Made by a program: the position numbers and the translations under genes
Notes under the pieces: model-generated
The model's input: the letters and a program-made list of their open reading frames with translations, nothing else
Told to the model about the DNA's origin: nothing
Databases searched by the model: none
Shown: positions 22,012-30,044 of the stretch, one piece after another
How the letters are laid out: the number at the start of each line of letters is the position of its first letter
Numbering within the stretch: position 1 is the first letter of the stretch
Source: Mycobacterium basiliense
GTDB taxonomy: Bacteria; Actinomycetota; Actinomycetes; Mycobacteriales; Mycobacteriaceae
NCBI RefSeq assembly: GCF_900292015.1
Contig: NZ_LR130759.1
Span: 4,092,001 to 4,156,000 of the forward strand
Length of the DNA stretch: 64,000 nt
Direction of reading: 5' to 3'

Positions 22012-23528
22012 TCGTTCCTGACGGGCGAACCGACTACGAGAAACTTCAAGAGCTACTAGGCAATCCAGAGGAAACACACCTGGACCTCAAAGCCAGCGTG
22101 AATCTCGGCGCCGCCGAAGACCGATTGAAGTTCGTGAAGGACGTCGTCACGATGTCAAACCGACCGCCGGGCGGATACCTTTTGATTGGCGTCGACGACG
22201 CCGGTAATCCATGCATGGCTATAGGAACGATTCAGAATCGCCGCGATTTCGATGGGGCCAAGTTGGGCGACCTCGTTCGCAAGTGTATAGAGGGCGAGAT
22301 CCACCTCAGGGTTCAGATCCACGAACACGACAACACCTACGAAATCGTGATGATCTACGTAGAGCATCACCGTGACGGCCTACCCGTGCCATTCAGCAAA
22401 GACGGGCAGTACCCAGATCTGAACGGAAAGAGCGTCACGGTCTTCCGCGACGGCGAACTCTACGTCCGAGAAGGTGCACAGAACGTTCCAATCCGTCACG
22501 CCCACTGGCAGGATATCTTGTCCGCGCGCGACCAGAGAATCAGAAACGAAGCCAGTGAGTTTGCCCAGCAGCTGCTCCGAGAGTTCCTTGCCGCACGCGT
22601 GGACTCAGCGGGCGACCCGGCCGACGTGCCGCTGTTGATGGACATGGACGACCACACGTTCGCTAATGCAGAGGTGGCACTGCTGAGATCGAACAACAAC
22701 ATTCGCCTCGGCCATTTCATACGGTCGCTGACGCAGTCCGCTAAGCCAACCCTGAGCCTGGACGACTACGAGTCTGCAATGGACAAGTGGGTCATCTTCT
22801 GCGTCCAAGCACTCTACTTCGAAAGGGCTGATCTTGTTGGGCAAGCGATCCGAAGGGTATGCGACGCCTATACGAAACTCGGAGTTGGTGTAGATGCAAC
22901 CCGCAAGCGATTGGCAGTCGTCATTCGGATTTATGTGATCGGAAGCCTCGCAGTGAGATTGGAAGCGTGGGAGACAATCACTTCCCTGTCTTTGCAGCCC
23001 GTCCCGTCTGAGACCTACGGCGCCGATTACATGTATTCCTCCTGGATAAGACACGGCCAGGTAGCTGCCTCACGGGCCAATCTCACCAAGGAGCGCCACG
23101 GGTTCCTCATTTCGGCGGCACGTGAACTGATCGTCGAGCATCCGGCGATGCGACCAGACCTCACAGCGGCCGATGCAACCTTCGAAAGCGATGTCACTAC
23201 CGATGACTTGCTTCTGAACTCCCTCTGCCAGTTCGACTTCGCCTACTGCATAATCGTTCTCGCCAAAGGCACCGCCCACGGCGAAGCATGGCCATCGTCG
23301 GTAGCTTTTGACGAGCGGCGCGTCACTCCGATGGCTAGACGCATCGTCGAGGAGACTGACATTCGAAACAGAATGATCCCGGAAACCAGTAATGCTGACA
23401 TTGCTCATGCGATTCGCGAAACGTACGACCGAGCAATCGGCGAATCCCTGAAATACGGCGGATGGTGGGGCGGGCCGCCCCCCAGTATCCAACACTTCAT
23501 TGACCAATACGACACCGGCTCGGCATAG
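22008..23528 (+). CDS. AlbA_2 / Schlafen-like domain protein
   Basis: A 506-residue protein. The first about 160 residues fit an AlbA_2 (divergent AAA-4, Schlafen-related) domain: LDLKASVNLG…FVKDVVTMSNRPPGGYLLIGVDDAG, then strands ending VTVFRDGELYVREG. Such domains bind nucleic acid, and Schlafen relatives cleave tRNA or rRNA. The remaining 340 residues are helical, TPR-like in composition and unassigned, ending in a WWGGPPP segment. The start ATG overlaps the HEPN gene stop by 4 bases. The pairing suggests a defence or toxin module, which is inference. Confidence 0.78.
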   Translation: MIVPDGRTDYEKLQELLGNPEETHLDLKASVNLGAAEDRLKFVKDVVTMSNRPPGGYLLIGVDDAGNPCMAIGTIQNRRDFDGAKLGDLVRKCIEGEIHLRVQIHEHDNTYEIVMIYVEHHRDGLPVPFSKDGQYPDLNGKSVTVFRDGELYVREGAQNVPIRHAHWQDILSARDQRIRNEASEFAQQLLREFLAARVDSAGDPADVPLLMDMDDHTFANAEVALLRSNNNIRLGHFIRSLTQSAKPTLSLDDYESAMDKWVIFCVQALYFERADLVGQAIRRVCDAYTKLGVGVDATRKRLAVVIRIYVIGSLAVRLEAWETITSLSLQPVPSETYGADYMYSSWIRHGQVAASRANLTKERHGFLISAARELIVEHPAMRPDLTAADATFESDVTTDDLLLNSLCQFDFAYCIIVLAKGTAHGEAWPSSVAFDERRVTPMARRIVEETDIRNRMIPETSNADIAHAIRETYDRAIGESLKYGGWWGGPPPSIQHFIDQYDTGSA

Positions 23529-23560
23529 CGAATTCTAGACGCAAAATTGTCCGCGTTCAG

Positions 23561-23998
23561 CTATCTAGCGATACCGCCAAGAACTGGCACCACCATGTCG
23601 TCGCTGTACACCAGCAGGCCGCCAATCGAGCGGTCTCTCCACACGTCCCAGAAGAGCTGCTCGACGCGCCCGTCGGGGCGCTGCGGCGTGAGGAACTGGC
23701 CGAGACTGCCAGCCCTCCGGAGGAGTGCGGACAGTCGACTATCGGAGACCTGGACCGGTTCGCCAGCCTCCATGGCCGGCAGCAGAAGAGCGGGCCCACG
23801 CGCACTCTCCGGGTACGGATCGCCCCGTTTGCCCGCTTCGGAATAAGCCCACCGCGGATCCGGTTCGCCCCCGTACACACGCTCCTGCTCAAGCAACAGC
23901 GCATACGCGCCAACGATTTTCAGTCCGCCGCTACGTTTGGCGACGGGTGATGAACGCCGCCGCTCGCGACGTACGGCGCTGCGATCAATTCTGGGCAC
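23561..23998 (-). CDS. Hypothetical protein
   Basis: A 145-residue protein beginning at a GTG (VPRIDRSAVRRERRR), with a basic N-terminus and a C-terminal part rich in hydrophobic strands (RSIGGLLVYSDDMVVPVLGG). No family recognised. The start overlaps the upstream zinc-motif gene by 14 bases, and it converges with the AlbA_2 gene 32 bases away. It is the last gene of the leftward operon from the integrase side. Confidence 0.5.
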   Translation of the reverse strand: MPRIDRSAVRRERRRSSPVAKRSGGLKIVGAYALLLEQERVYGGEPDPRWAYSEAGKRGDPYPESARGPALLLPAMEAGEPVQVSDSRLSALLRRAGSLGQFLTPQRPDGRVEQLFWDVWRDRSIGGLLVYSDDMVVPVLGGIAR

Positions 23999-24530
23999 GA
24001 TCCCACCTGGTGCGCGCCGCGGCTTGAGCCTTGCGCGACGTCCTCGACGGCGGCTCCGGTAGATCGGTTTTGATCTTCGCCAGCAACCGCGACAACGCGG
24101 CCTCGATCAGCCGCAGCTCGCCGGCAAGTTTGAGCCGCAGCTTGTCGTCCTTGGTCGACTCGTACAGCCTCTGCAGCTCGCCACGACGATCGATCGTGTC
24201 GGCTACCAGCTCCAAAATCGCCGTCTCACTCGCTGACCACTTCAGAGCCTTCCCAAGCACGTTGGCGTTCTCAGCAAGCTCAGAGTCAAGCCTCTCCAGC
24301 AGCGCAACCGCCTCCGGACAGTGGCCGGCAGCCGGCGCACGCTTACGCCGCGGCGCCCTGGTGGCCACCGCCGTATCTGTGACATCGGTGTCACACTTAT
24401 CGACCGCGTTGTCACAGTTATCGCCCCCGCCGGCGCGCCGCGCACGCTGCCTACACGCCGGCGAACAGTACTTCGCGCCGGCACGGCCGAGGAACCCGTT
24501 TCCGCAGCTAGCGCACGTGCGCTTAGCCAT
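23985..24530 (-). CDS. Zinc-motif phage-type protein
   Basis: A 181-residue protein starting MAKRTCASCGNGF. The N-terminus holds a four-cysteine zinc motif (CASCGNGFLG…KYCSPACRQ) typical of small DNA-binding proteins in actinophages. A long helical region (EAVALLERLDSELAENANVL…) and a basic tail (SRTSRKAQAAARTRWDRAQN) follow. The arrangement could suit a terminase-small-like or DNA-tethering role, but no firm match is known to me. A start 9 bases upstream is equally possible. Confidence 0.6.
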   Translation of the reverse strand: MAKRTCASCGNGFLGRAGAKYCSPACRQRARRAGGGDNCDNAVDKCDTDVTDTAVATRAPRRKRAPAAGHCPEAVALLERLDSELAENANVLGKALKWSASETAILELVADTIDRRGELQRLYESTKDDKLRLKLAGELRLIEAALSRLLAKIKTDLPEPPSRTSRKAQAAARTRWDRAQN

Positions 24531-24726
24531 GGACGCCACCCGCCGAACTGCGTTCCTCGGGGGAACTCAGTAACCGATTGCGAGCGGATTCAGGCCGGAT
24601 ATCTGTGACAAGAACTCTGCGTTTATGCGTGCGGAGATCATTTTTCACAGAACCCCCCGGCGTACCGCCCTTTGGGGGCCGGGGAGGTGGTACCCCTGCC
24701 TTTGCTGAGTGCCTGGTCTTCATTGC

Positions 24727-25572
24727 TTAGCCTGCGGCTAGCTCGGCTGTGCGCTCGGCGAGACTGTAGCGTCGCGGAACGTCGTTGTGCATCTGAATGC
24801 GGCCGGGGCACCACATCCCGGAGTTGTTGCGTACGAACCAGACGAGGCGCTCGACGGGGTCTGTGGGCCATGGGTATTCGGGAAGGTGTTGTACGCCGTT
24901 GGAGGTCCAGCCGCGCCATTGTGGTGCGATGTCGTCGAGGTTTCGGTGGTAGTAGATGCGGGCTTCGGGGTGTGCGCTTGGGATGCCGTCGCCGAAGGGG
25001 AGCATGTCGAATTGCAGTACGTATTGGTAGAGATTGCGTTGGACGCTGCGGATCTCGTCGTACTGGGGGCGCAGTTCGGCGACGGTCTTCCAGTGTTCGG
25101 CGGCGTTGGCTTTGATCGCTTGAGCGGCGGTGGTGGCGCCGCCTAGGGCTTGGACCGCGGGCTCTGCGTGGGCAACGAGTGCTTGGAGTCTGGCGTCGAG
25201 TGCGCTCATCAGTTGTTCGGCGTGCTCTTCGATCAGCATGGAGGCTTGCTGTCTGCTGTCGATGATGACTTCTGCGAGGATCTTGGCCCGTTCGTGGTGT
25301 GCTTCGAGAGTGTGGCGTCGTTCGACTTCGCCGGTGAGCCAGGTGTCGGTGACTTCGCTGGCGGTGGCTGGCCAGGGTGCGGTGTGGGTTGCGGCGTCGT
25401 GATCTGCGGCCCGCAGCTGCGATACTGCCCGCTCGACGTCTTTGACGCCGGCGTATTCGGGGATGACTTCGTTGATGAGTTCGCGAAGTAGTTGGTTGTC
25501 GGCGGCTTTGCGGTCGAGGGGGTGGAGTGCTTCTCGTTGGAGTGTCGCGAGTGTGGTTGCGGGCTCGATCAT
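24727..25572 (-). CDS. Hypothetical helical protein of the element
   Basis: A 281-residue protein starting MIEPATTLATLQREAL at an ATG that overlaps the preceding small gene's stop by 4 bases. It is mostly helical and possibly coiled-coil between residues 60 and 170 (HERAKILAEVIIDSRQQASM…). The C-terminal 90 residues carry aromatic motifs (IYYHRNLDDIAPQWRGWTS, PEYPWPTDPVERLVWFVRNN). No family recognised. The bases between its stop and the next gene (24531–24726) hold GC-rich inverted segments but no gene. Confidence 0.65.
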   Translation of the reverse strand: MIEPATTLATLQREALHPLDRKAADNQLLRELINEVIPEYAGVKDVERAVSQLRAADHDAATHTAPWPATASEVTDTWLTGEVERRHTLEAHHERAKILAEVIIDSRQQASMLIEEHAEQLMSALDARLQALVAHAEPAVQALGGATTAAQAIKANAAEHWKTVAELRPQYDEIRSVQRNLYQYVLQFDMLPFGDGIPSAHPEARIYYHRNLDDIAPQWRGWTSNGVQHLPEYPWPTDPVERLVWFVRNNSGMWCPGRIQMHNDVPRRYSLAERTAELAAG

Positions 25573-25736
25573 TTGATGGGGTCGCCTTTCTCGTCGATGT
25601 AGCCGCGGCGCCATGCTTCAGACAGGCCGGGGTTGTTGGGAAATGGATCTGGTCGGCCAAGTCGATCCCGAGCCCGCCTGTTTGATTCGGCGAGTGCGCG
25701 CGAAAGTTCGGCGTCGTCGATGCTGGGCGGGCACAT
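25569..25736 (-). CDS. Small protein, 55 residues, paralog of its upstream neighbour
   Basis: A short frame starting MCPPSIDDAELSRALAES, with a 4-base stop/start overlap with the downstream gene. Its C-terminal motif GLSEAWRRGYID is nearly repeated in the next small gene upstream (GLAEARRRGYID), suggesting a duplicated short peptide. The function is unknown; it may be a regulator or an accessory of the 281-residue protein. Confidence 0.55.
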   Translation of the reverse strand: MCPPSIDDAELSRALAESNRRARDRLGRPDPFPNNPGLSEAWRRGYIDEKGDPIK

Positions 25737-25750
25737 CAGGATCTCTGTCG

Positions 25751-25951
25751 CTAGTCGATGTAGCCGCGGCGGCGTGCCTCGGCCAAGCCCTCGTTGCGGC
25801 CGGTGCCGATGCGCTCGGACTGCGTGACTTCACTGGCCATCGTTGGACTGGCGCACGGCTTGGGCGTGCGGACTTCGGCGACAAGCGCGTCCCATTCGGT
25901 GTCGGACAGGCTTCGTAGATGGTCTCGGAACGCTTCAGCGATGTCGCCCAT
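25751..25951 (-). CDS. Small protein, 66 residues
   Basis: Starts MGDIAEAFRDHLRSLSDTEW and ends GLAEARRRGYID, sharing its C-terminal motif with the neighbouring 55-residue protein. The N-terminal half is a predicted amphipathic helix (SDTEWDALVAEVRTP). Its start overlaps the stop of the upstream HTH gene by 17 bases. Function unknown. Confidence 0.55.
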   Translation of the reverse strand: MGDIAEAFRDHLRSLSDTEWDALVAEVRTPKPCASPTMASEVTQSERIGTGRNEGLAEARRRGYID

Positions 25952-26291
25952 TCAGTCTTTCCTCAGCATATTCGACAACTGTGTCTCGGTTGAAATACAG
26001 TCGGTCGCTTATCATTTCGCCGTCCAGGTCGGAGCGGAGGCGGCGGGTCTGTCTGGTCGACAGGCCCAGAATCGCCGCCGCCTCCTTGGAACCAATCAGG
26101 TGCTCCGGTTCTAATGCTGCACTGCCGCTGTCAATTTCATGTCCCCTTGGGGACACGGCGCTGGTGAGGTCCAGTCGGCGGGCTAGTCGAATCATCCAAG
26201 CGGGCACGGGAACACCAGCGCCGCGACGACGATCGATCAACTCGTTCGCGCAGTACAGCGCCTGCTCGGCCTCGTCTTCGGACAGCTTCAT
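25935..26291 (-). CDS. Helix-turn-helix protein (excisionase-type)
   Basis: A 118-residue protein. The C-terminal half contains an excisionase/MerR-type helix-turn-helix: LIGSKEAAAILGLSTRQTRRLRSDL, followed by LYFNRDTVVEYAEERL, the usual helix and wing layout of phage DNA-binding proteins. The N-terminal half is helical (MKLSEDEAEQALYCANELID). It could regulate the leftward operon or help excision, but a separate Xis candidate lies beside the integrase. Confidence 0.75.
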   Translation of the reverse strand: MKLSEDEAEQALYCANELIDRRRGAGVPVPAWMIRLARRLDLTSAVSPRGHEIDSGSAALEPEHLIGSKEAAAILGLSTRQTRRLRSDLDGEMISDRLYFNRDTVVEYAEERLNGRHR

Positions 26292-26328
26292 TTCTTACGC
26301 GATTCGTCGATCTTCCCGCGGGTAACGA

Positions 26329-26946
26329 TTACTGGGCATCGGACTCTGGTTGGTGCTCGTCTGGATCGTCGTTCGTCGCGTGTTCTGCATCGAATCGCTT
26401 GCGTGCGTCGTCGATCCGCACAGCCCAGGCGTTCGCTGCGGCTTCGGCGAGATGCACCCTGGCGTCGTAATTGCCGCCCTGGTTTTCGATGCTGTCGAGA
26501 AGCACGGGCACGATATTCTCCGCAACAGTGCACAGCGCCGCGGAGAACACCAGGAACATGTGATCTGGCGTGCCGCCGATAGCGGTGAAGTACCGGTCAA
26601 GCACATGCTCGACGCGGGCGCGGTCGGTGCCGGCGTCAAGGATGTCGTACGCCAGGCGGCAGCCCCACAGCTCCTTACCGTCGATCGAGGGTAGCGCCAT
26701 CATGCCCGATAGTGAGCCGTCGCCATCGGTTACTGGGCATGCTGTCCAGGCGTCGGTCCAGGGTTCCTCTTCCAGGGTTGCCGTGCATTCGACTGAGGCT
26801 TTCGCTCGGGCTTCGGTTAGGCGTTGAGGTTGCGTCGCTCGTGCGGCTTCGATCTGCTCGACTCTGCGTTGCAGAATGTCCTTGGCTGTCGCGGCAGCGG
26901 ATTCGAACTCGTCGATGGTCATGTTGTCGGTTGGGTTGGTGGGCAT
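26329..26946 (-). CDS. Hypothetical protein of the leftward operon
   Basis: A 205-residue acidic protein starting MPTNPTDNMTIDEFESAA, with an AAAGGAAA purine tract upstream. Helical N-terminus, a central mixed region (MALPSIDGKELWGCRLAYDILDA), an alanine-rich helix and an acidic low-complexity tail (EHATNDDPDEHQPESDAQ). No family recognised. The longer open frame upstream is the antisense/alternate frame of the WhiB-like gene and is rejected. Confidence 0.6.
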   Translation of the reverse strand: MPTNPTDNMTIDEFESAAATAKDILQRRVEQIEAARATQPQRLTEARAKASVECTATLEEEPWTDAWTACPVTDGDGSLSGMMALPSIDGKELWGCRLAYDILDAGTDRARVEHVLDRYFTAIGGTPDHMFLVFSAALCTVAENIVPVLLDSIENQGGNYDARVHLAEAAANAWAVRIDDARKRFDAEHATNDDPDEHQPESDAQ

Positions 26947-26983
26947 CGTGACTCGGTTTCCTTTCGTGGTGGTAACCGTGGCG

Positions 26984-27280
26984 CTATGCCAACGGTTCGT
27001 TTTCTGGTTGTTGTTGGCGTATGCGGATTTCGCTTGGGTGGCTGACCCACTGGCGGATCTGGCCGGCCAGAACGCCGTTGGCCTGGTTGTGCCGCAATGT
27101 CGCGGCCCAGGCGCCACACGGCTCGCGTTCCGGGCAGCGGCGGCACAGCTGCTGCGCCCGGCACGTGGCTTCGGCGTCGTCGCCGTCGAACAGCTCGGCG
27201 CGCTGGCGACACAACGCGCCCGGGAGGCGCGGCGTGCCCTGCAAGATCGCGGCGACCAACGAGACCCACGGCGCGGTCAT
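26984..27280 (-). CDS. WhiB-family iron-sulfur regulator, element-encoded
   Basis: A 98-residue protein. The cysteine set C24, C46-x2-C49-x5-C55 (QLCRRCPEREPCGAW) matches the [4Fe-4S] ligands of WhiB proteins, followed by NGVLAGQ in place of the usual GVWGG turn and a charged tail. An extra cysteine occurs at 40. Phage WhiB-like proteins (e.g. TM4 gp49) can act as dominant-negative versions of host WhiB2 and cause superinfection exclusion; a similar effect here is plausible but inferred. Its start overlaps the upstream gene's stop by 4 bases. Confidence 0.85.
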   Translation of the reverse strand: MTAPWVSLVAAILQGTPRLPGALCRQRAELFDGDDAEATCRAQQLCRRCPEREPCGAWAATLRHNQANGVLAGQIRQWVSHPSEIRIRQQQPENEPLA

Positions 27281-27543
27281 CGGGCCGGACCCACGGCGCG
27301 GACTCGGATCTTCCGGCGGCGGCCGCGGCCGCGAACATCGATGGCACCGGCGCGCCACATTCGCCACAGCGTGGCGTCGATGGACTCGGCGGTCGCGCCG
27401 GTGTCCTCGGCCACCAGCTCGGCCACGGTGCGCCATGGCTCCCAGCCCTGCCCCAGCAGGTCCGTGATGGCGCCGCGGAGTCGTGACCGGCTGACAACCG
27501 ACTTCGACGGGAAACCGTCGAGGTTCGCACGGAGCGCCGTCAC
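27277..27543 (-). CDS. Small winged-helix-like protein
   Basis: An 88-residue protein starting at a GTG that shares one base with the stop of the ATPase gene. The pattern LRGAITDLLGQGWEPWRTVAELVAEDTG followed by ATLWRMWRAGAIDVRGRG is that of a winged helix, with a basic wing and C-terminus. It sits between the ATPase and the WhiB-like gene, overlapping the latter by 4 bases. Probably a DNA-binding partner of the replication or regulation genes. Confidence 0.65.
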   Translation of the reverse strand: MTALRANLDGFPSKSVVSRSRLRGAITDLLGQGWEPWRTVAELVAEDTGATAESIDATLWRMWRAGAIDVRGRGRRRKIRVRAVGPAR

Positions 27544-29285
27544 TACTTCGCCGTCTCGTCGGAGTTTGTTGCAACTAGTCGGCATTCGGCGCAAGTGCCG
27601 GCGGTGTTCGTGGGGTTGAGTTCAGCGCCGCATGCGCAGGTGACGGGATCCAGAGATTGACCGTTTGCCTGCCTCGCCTGACTCGCCGCCTCGTTGTTGC
27701 TGGTCAAGCCGCAAAGATCAGGCGAGGGAATGGTTTCGGTGAGGCTCGCCTCTACCTCGCCTAACTCGCCTTGCCTCGCCTGACTCGCCTCGCCCAGGTC
27801 GTTGAACTGCGAAGACGAGTTAGGCGAGGGTGGCGAGGTAGCTTCGGGGTCCTTCTCGGGAGGCGTGAGACGCCAAAGCGTGACGTTGCGTTTATTGCGG
27901 CCGCCGTCGTGGTCTACTGCCCATCCTTGGGAGCGCAATGCTGGGGCATGTCGCGTGAGTAGTCCGGTGACGGTCCGCGCGCGCTTGGGCCAGTCCCGCG
28001 GCCGCCGCCACTCGGGATCGGCGGCCGATTCCAGGAGGCGGAGCAGCTCGGCCGACGAGAGGTCTTCGACGGGCTGGTTGTGCTCGATGAGTGCCGCGAT
28101 GAACGGATCACCCAACGTGTCGGCGGCAACACGTCGCATCCGTTCCCGATAGCGGTGCAACCCACACGTGTCGTGGATTTCGTCGATCGACTGCAGCACA
28201 CGCCCGAAGTCGGCCATCCGCGGCAAGTCGTCGAGCACGACATGCGGCAAGCGTTGGTGAACTTCGGCGGCCAGGTCGAGCAATCCGGTGAAGACTTGCC
28301 GGCGAACCTTCGCCCATGAAGTGGACAGGTCCGCCTCGGTGCGGCGGCGCTTTGCCGAGATCCGACCTAGGTCGACTGCGGCGATGCGTTCACCGAGGTC
28401 GCCCTGATCGATGGACAGATCGACACCGTTAAGGATCAAGCAGCGCAGGAACTTCAGGACCGCGACGTCGCTGTCGGTGTACAAGGCGCGCCGGACGTCT
28501 CCGTCTCCCGTAGATGCCCTGCATAGGGAATCCGATAGCCACTGCGGCAGGCTCCCGCTCAAATTGTCCAGCGCGACAACCCAACTCGCAGCTGCTGCAG
28601 TCACCCAACTGTCAGGGTCTCGCGGCGGCTTCCGCAACGGCACCGGCGAGGGGTCGATGAGATCAACCAACGTCCGAGTTACCGAGGACTTGGCGCTGCC
28701 TTGTTCAGCCAGCAGGGCCAAGATCGGGTGCGGCACATTGGGCGTGATCCATGCCGCAATGAGGAAAGCCAGCACGATCGGGCGGTCGGATTCATCGATG
28801 GGAACGAACTGCCATAGACAGTCCAGATCGCCACTGCCCGAGTGCGGCAGCGGCATCCGTCCGGTCAGCTTCGTACGCCGAAACATCACCGGTGCGGTAC
28901 CAACGATCTTCCAACTGCCGTCGCTGATCTCGATGATGCGGCCCGAATTGTCGCCCAAATCTAGATAGACCGCCCCGTTGCGGCCCTCTGCAACACGTAG
29001 GTGCAGCTGGGTGCGGACCTGTTGGGCAGCGCGGCCTTCGAGGACCATGCAGGCATCGGATAGCGCCTGCTGCGAGGGAACCGCGTTGTGCAGCTCGAAG
29101 TATTTGCGGGCGAGTTCGGCCCGCAGTCCGGTCCGTCCGCCGCGCAGCGGCAGCGCGATATGGGGCTGTACCCCAAGGGTTCCGAACGGCTCTTCCTGAT
29201 CGGAAATACCTAACGTGTACTGGGCCAGTGCGAGGTCCACCAGCTGAGCTGATTGGGATCTCCGTTGTTGCGGCTTGTCGCTCAC
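27543..29285 (-). CDS. AAA-type ATPase / phage replication-like protein
   Basis: A 580-residue protein with a Walker A-like motif LLAEQGSAKSSVTRTLVDLI near residue 190 and a Walker B-like segment SWVVALDNLSG about 45 residues later. The middle resembles D5/primase-helicase-type ATPases found beside integrases in mycobacterial islands. A winged region (YRERMRRVAADTLGDPF…) follows. The C-terminal 110 residues are low-complexity with repeated EASQARQ units and end in a four-cysteine zinc motif (CACGAEL…CAEC). Likely the element's replication initiator, by position and ATPase motifs. Confidence 0.75.
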   Translation of the reverse strand: MSDKPQQRRSQSAQLVDLALAQYTLGISDQEEPFGTLGVQPHIALPLRGGRTGLRAELARKYFELHNAVPSQQALSDACMVLEGRAAQQVRTQLHLRVAEGRNGAVYLDLGDNSGRIIEISDGSWKIVGTAPVMFRRTKLTGRMPLPHSGSGDLDCLWQFVPIDESDRPIVLAFLIAAWITPNVPHPILALLAEQGSAKSSVTRTLVDLIDPSPVPLRKPPRDPDSWVTAAAASWVVALDNLSGSLPQWLSDSLCRASTGDGDVRRALYTDSDVAVLKFLRCLILNGVDLSIDQGDLGERIAAVDLGRISAKRRRTEADLSTSWAKVRRQVFTGLLDLAAEVHQRLPHVVLDDLPRMADFGRVLQSIDEIHDTCGLHRYRERMRRVAADTLGDPFIAALIEHNQPVEDLSSAELLRLLESAADPEWRRPRDWPKRARTVTGLLTRHAPALRSQGWAVDHDGGRNKRNVTLWRLTPPEKDPEATSPPSPNSSSQFNDLGEASQARQGELGEVEASLTETIPSPDLCGLTSNNEAASQARQANGQSLDPVTCACGAELNPTNTAGTCAECRLVATNSDETAK

Positions 29286-29692
29286 TTGATCACCTGGCCG
29301 CTGAGTCGATGAACGTGCTCAGCAAGGGCACGGTCTGCGCCTCCGCGGCGCCACAGCTCGCGAAGAACCTCGAAGGGCACCGAAGGAATCGCATCGGCAA
29401 CGACGAGCAGGTGCAAGATGGTGTCGATCCAGCTGTCGACGGCATGCTCGCTAAGCGGTGGTTGTGTGCACCGGCACGGCAACGGATCCCGGCAACCACA
29501 GTCAAGCGGCACGCTGCGAGCCGCCGCGACGCGTCGTCGCCGCCACTGGCTGGCCACGTCTTGGCGGAATTCCCACGTGCAGGGCAGCCAGCAGACCCGC
29601 TTGCCGGCGGGTATCGTGTCAGTATCTGGTGTTGTTGCGGGAGCCGCCCTGTTGTCCGCGGGGCGGCTTTCTCGTTGCGGAGGGCCGTTCAC
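29282..29692 (-). CDS. Hypothetical protein with a cysteine cluster
   Basis: A 136-residue protein. A cysteine-rich motif (LDCGCRDPLPCRC, near residues 64–76) suggests metal binding; the C-terminal half is helical (VDSWIDTILHLLVVADAIPS). It overlaps the Xis-like gene by 4 bases on one side and the ATPase gene by 4 bases on the other. No family recognised. Confidence 0.6.
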   Translation of the reverse strand: MNGPPQRESRPADNRAAPATTPDTDTIPAGKRVCWLPCTWEFRQDVASQWRRRRVAAARSVPLDCGCRDPLPCRCTQPPLSEHAVDSWIDTILHLLVVADAIPSVPFEVLRELWRRGGADRALAEHVHRLSGQVIK

Positions 29693-29868
29693 ACGGACAC
29701 CTTCATTGCTTCGAGGCTGGCCCGGCGGACACGAATCAAGCGCGATCCTTTGATCCGGTATGCGTCGAGTGTGTCGTCGGCGATGCGGCGGCGGATGAAT
29801 TGCTTTGAAACGTTGAGTTCTTTGGCGGCTTCGGCGATGTCAGGATCGCCGACGGTTGACTTGGCCAT
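29689..29868 (-). CDS. Excisionase-like helix-turn-helix protein
   Basis: A 59-residue protein starting MAKSTVGDPDIAEAAKELNV. The helix-turn-helix is EAAKELNVSKQFIRRRIADD, followed by the wing AYRIKGSRLIRVRR, the layout of phage Xis/AlpA proteins. I chose the ATG with the AAGGTG site 6 bases upstream. It is the first gene of the leftward operon after the integrase, with three phased iterons just upstream, so it probably controls excision and perhaps its own promoter. Confidence 0.82.
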   Translation of the reverse strand: MAKSTVGDPDIAEAAKELNVSKQFIRRRIADDTLDAYRIKGSRLIRVRRASLEAMKVSV

Positions 29869-29908
29869 GTGAGGCACCTTCGGGTGAGGAAGCGGGCTAA
29901 CGGACGGG

Positions 29909-29965
29909 TGCCCCTGTCGGGCTAGGCAATGCCCCTGGCGGGCTCGTCGGTTGCCCTGTCGGCTT
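29909..29965. promoter_or_regulatory. Three 15-bp iterons with 21-bp spacing upstream of the Xis-like gene
   Basis: Direct repeats at 29909–29923, 29930–29944 and 29951–29965 with the consensus TGCCCCTGKCGGGCT (third copy degenerate). The 21-base period is two helical turns, so a protein bound to each would sit on the same face. Each unit is itself a small dyad (GCCC…GGGC). A looser match occurs at 29976–29991. They probably bind the Xis-like protein or another regulator. Confidence 0.7.
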
Positions 29966-30044
29966 CCTCTACTGAGCGCCCATGGCGGGCCAGATGCTCA
30001 GCAGTGATTCGAACATATCAGCGATAGACGCCAGCTGTCCAGAA

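Noticed and set aside
24638..25660. 340-residue minus-strand frame rich in Arg, Ser, Thr and Pro
   Set aside because: Lies over the better supported 281-residue gene in another frame; composition is that of a high-GC shadow frame.
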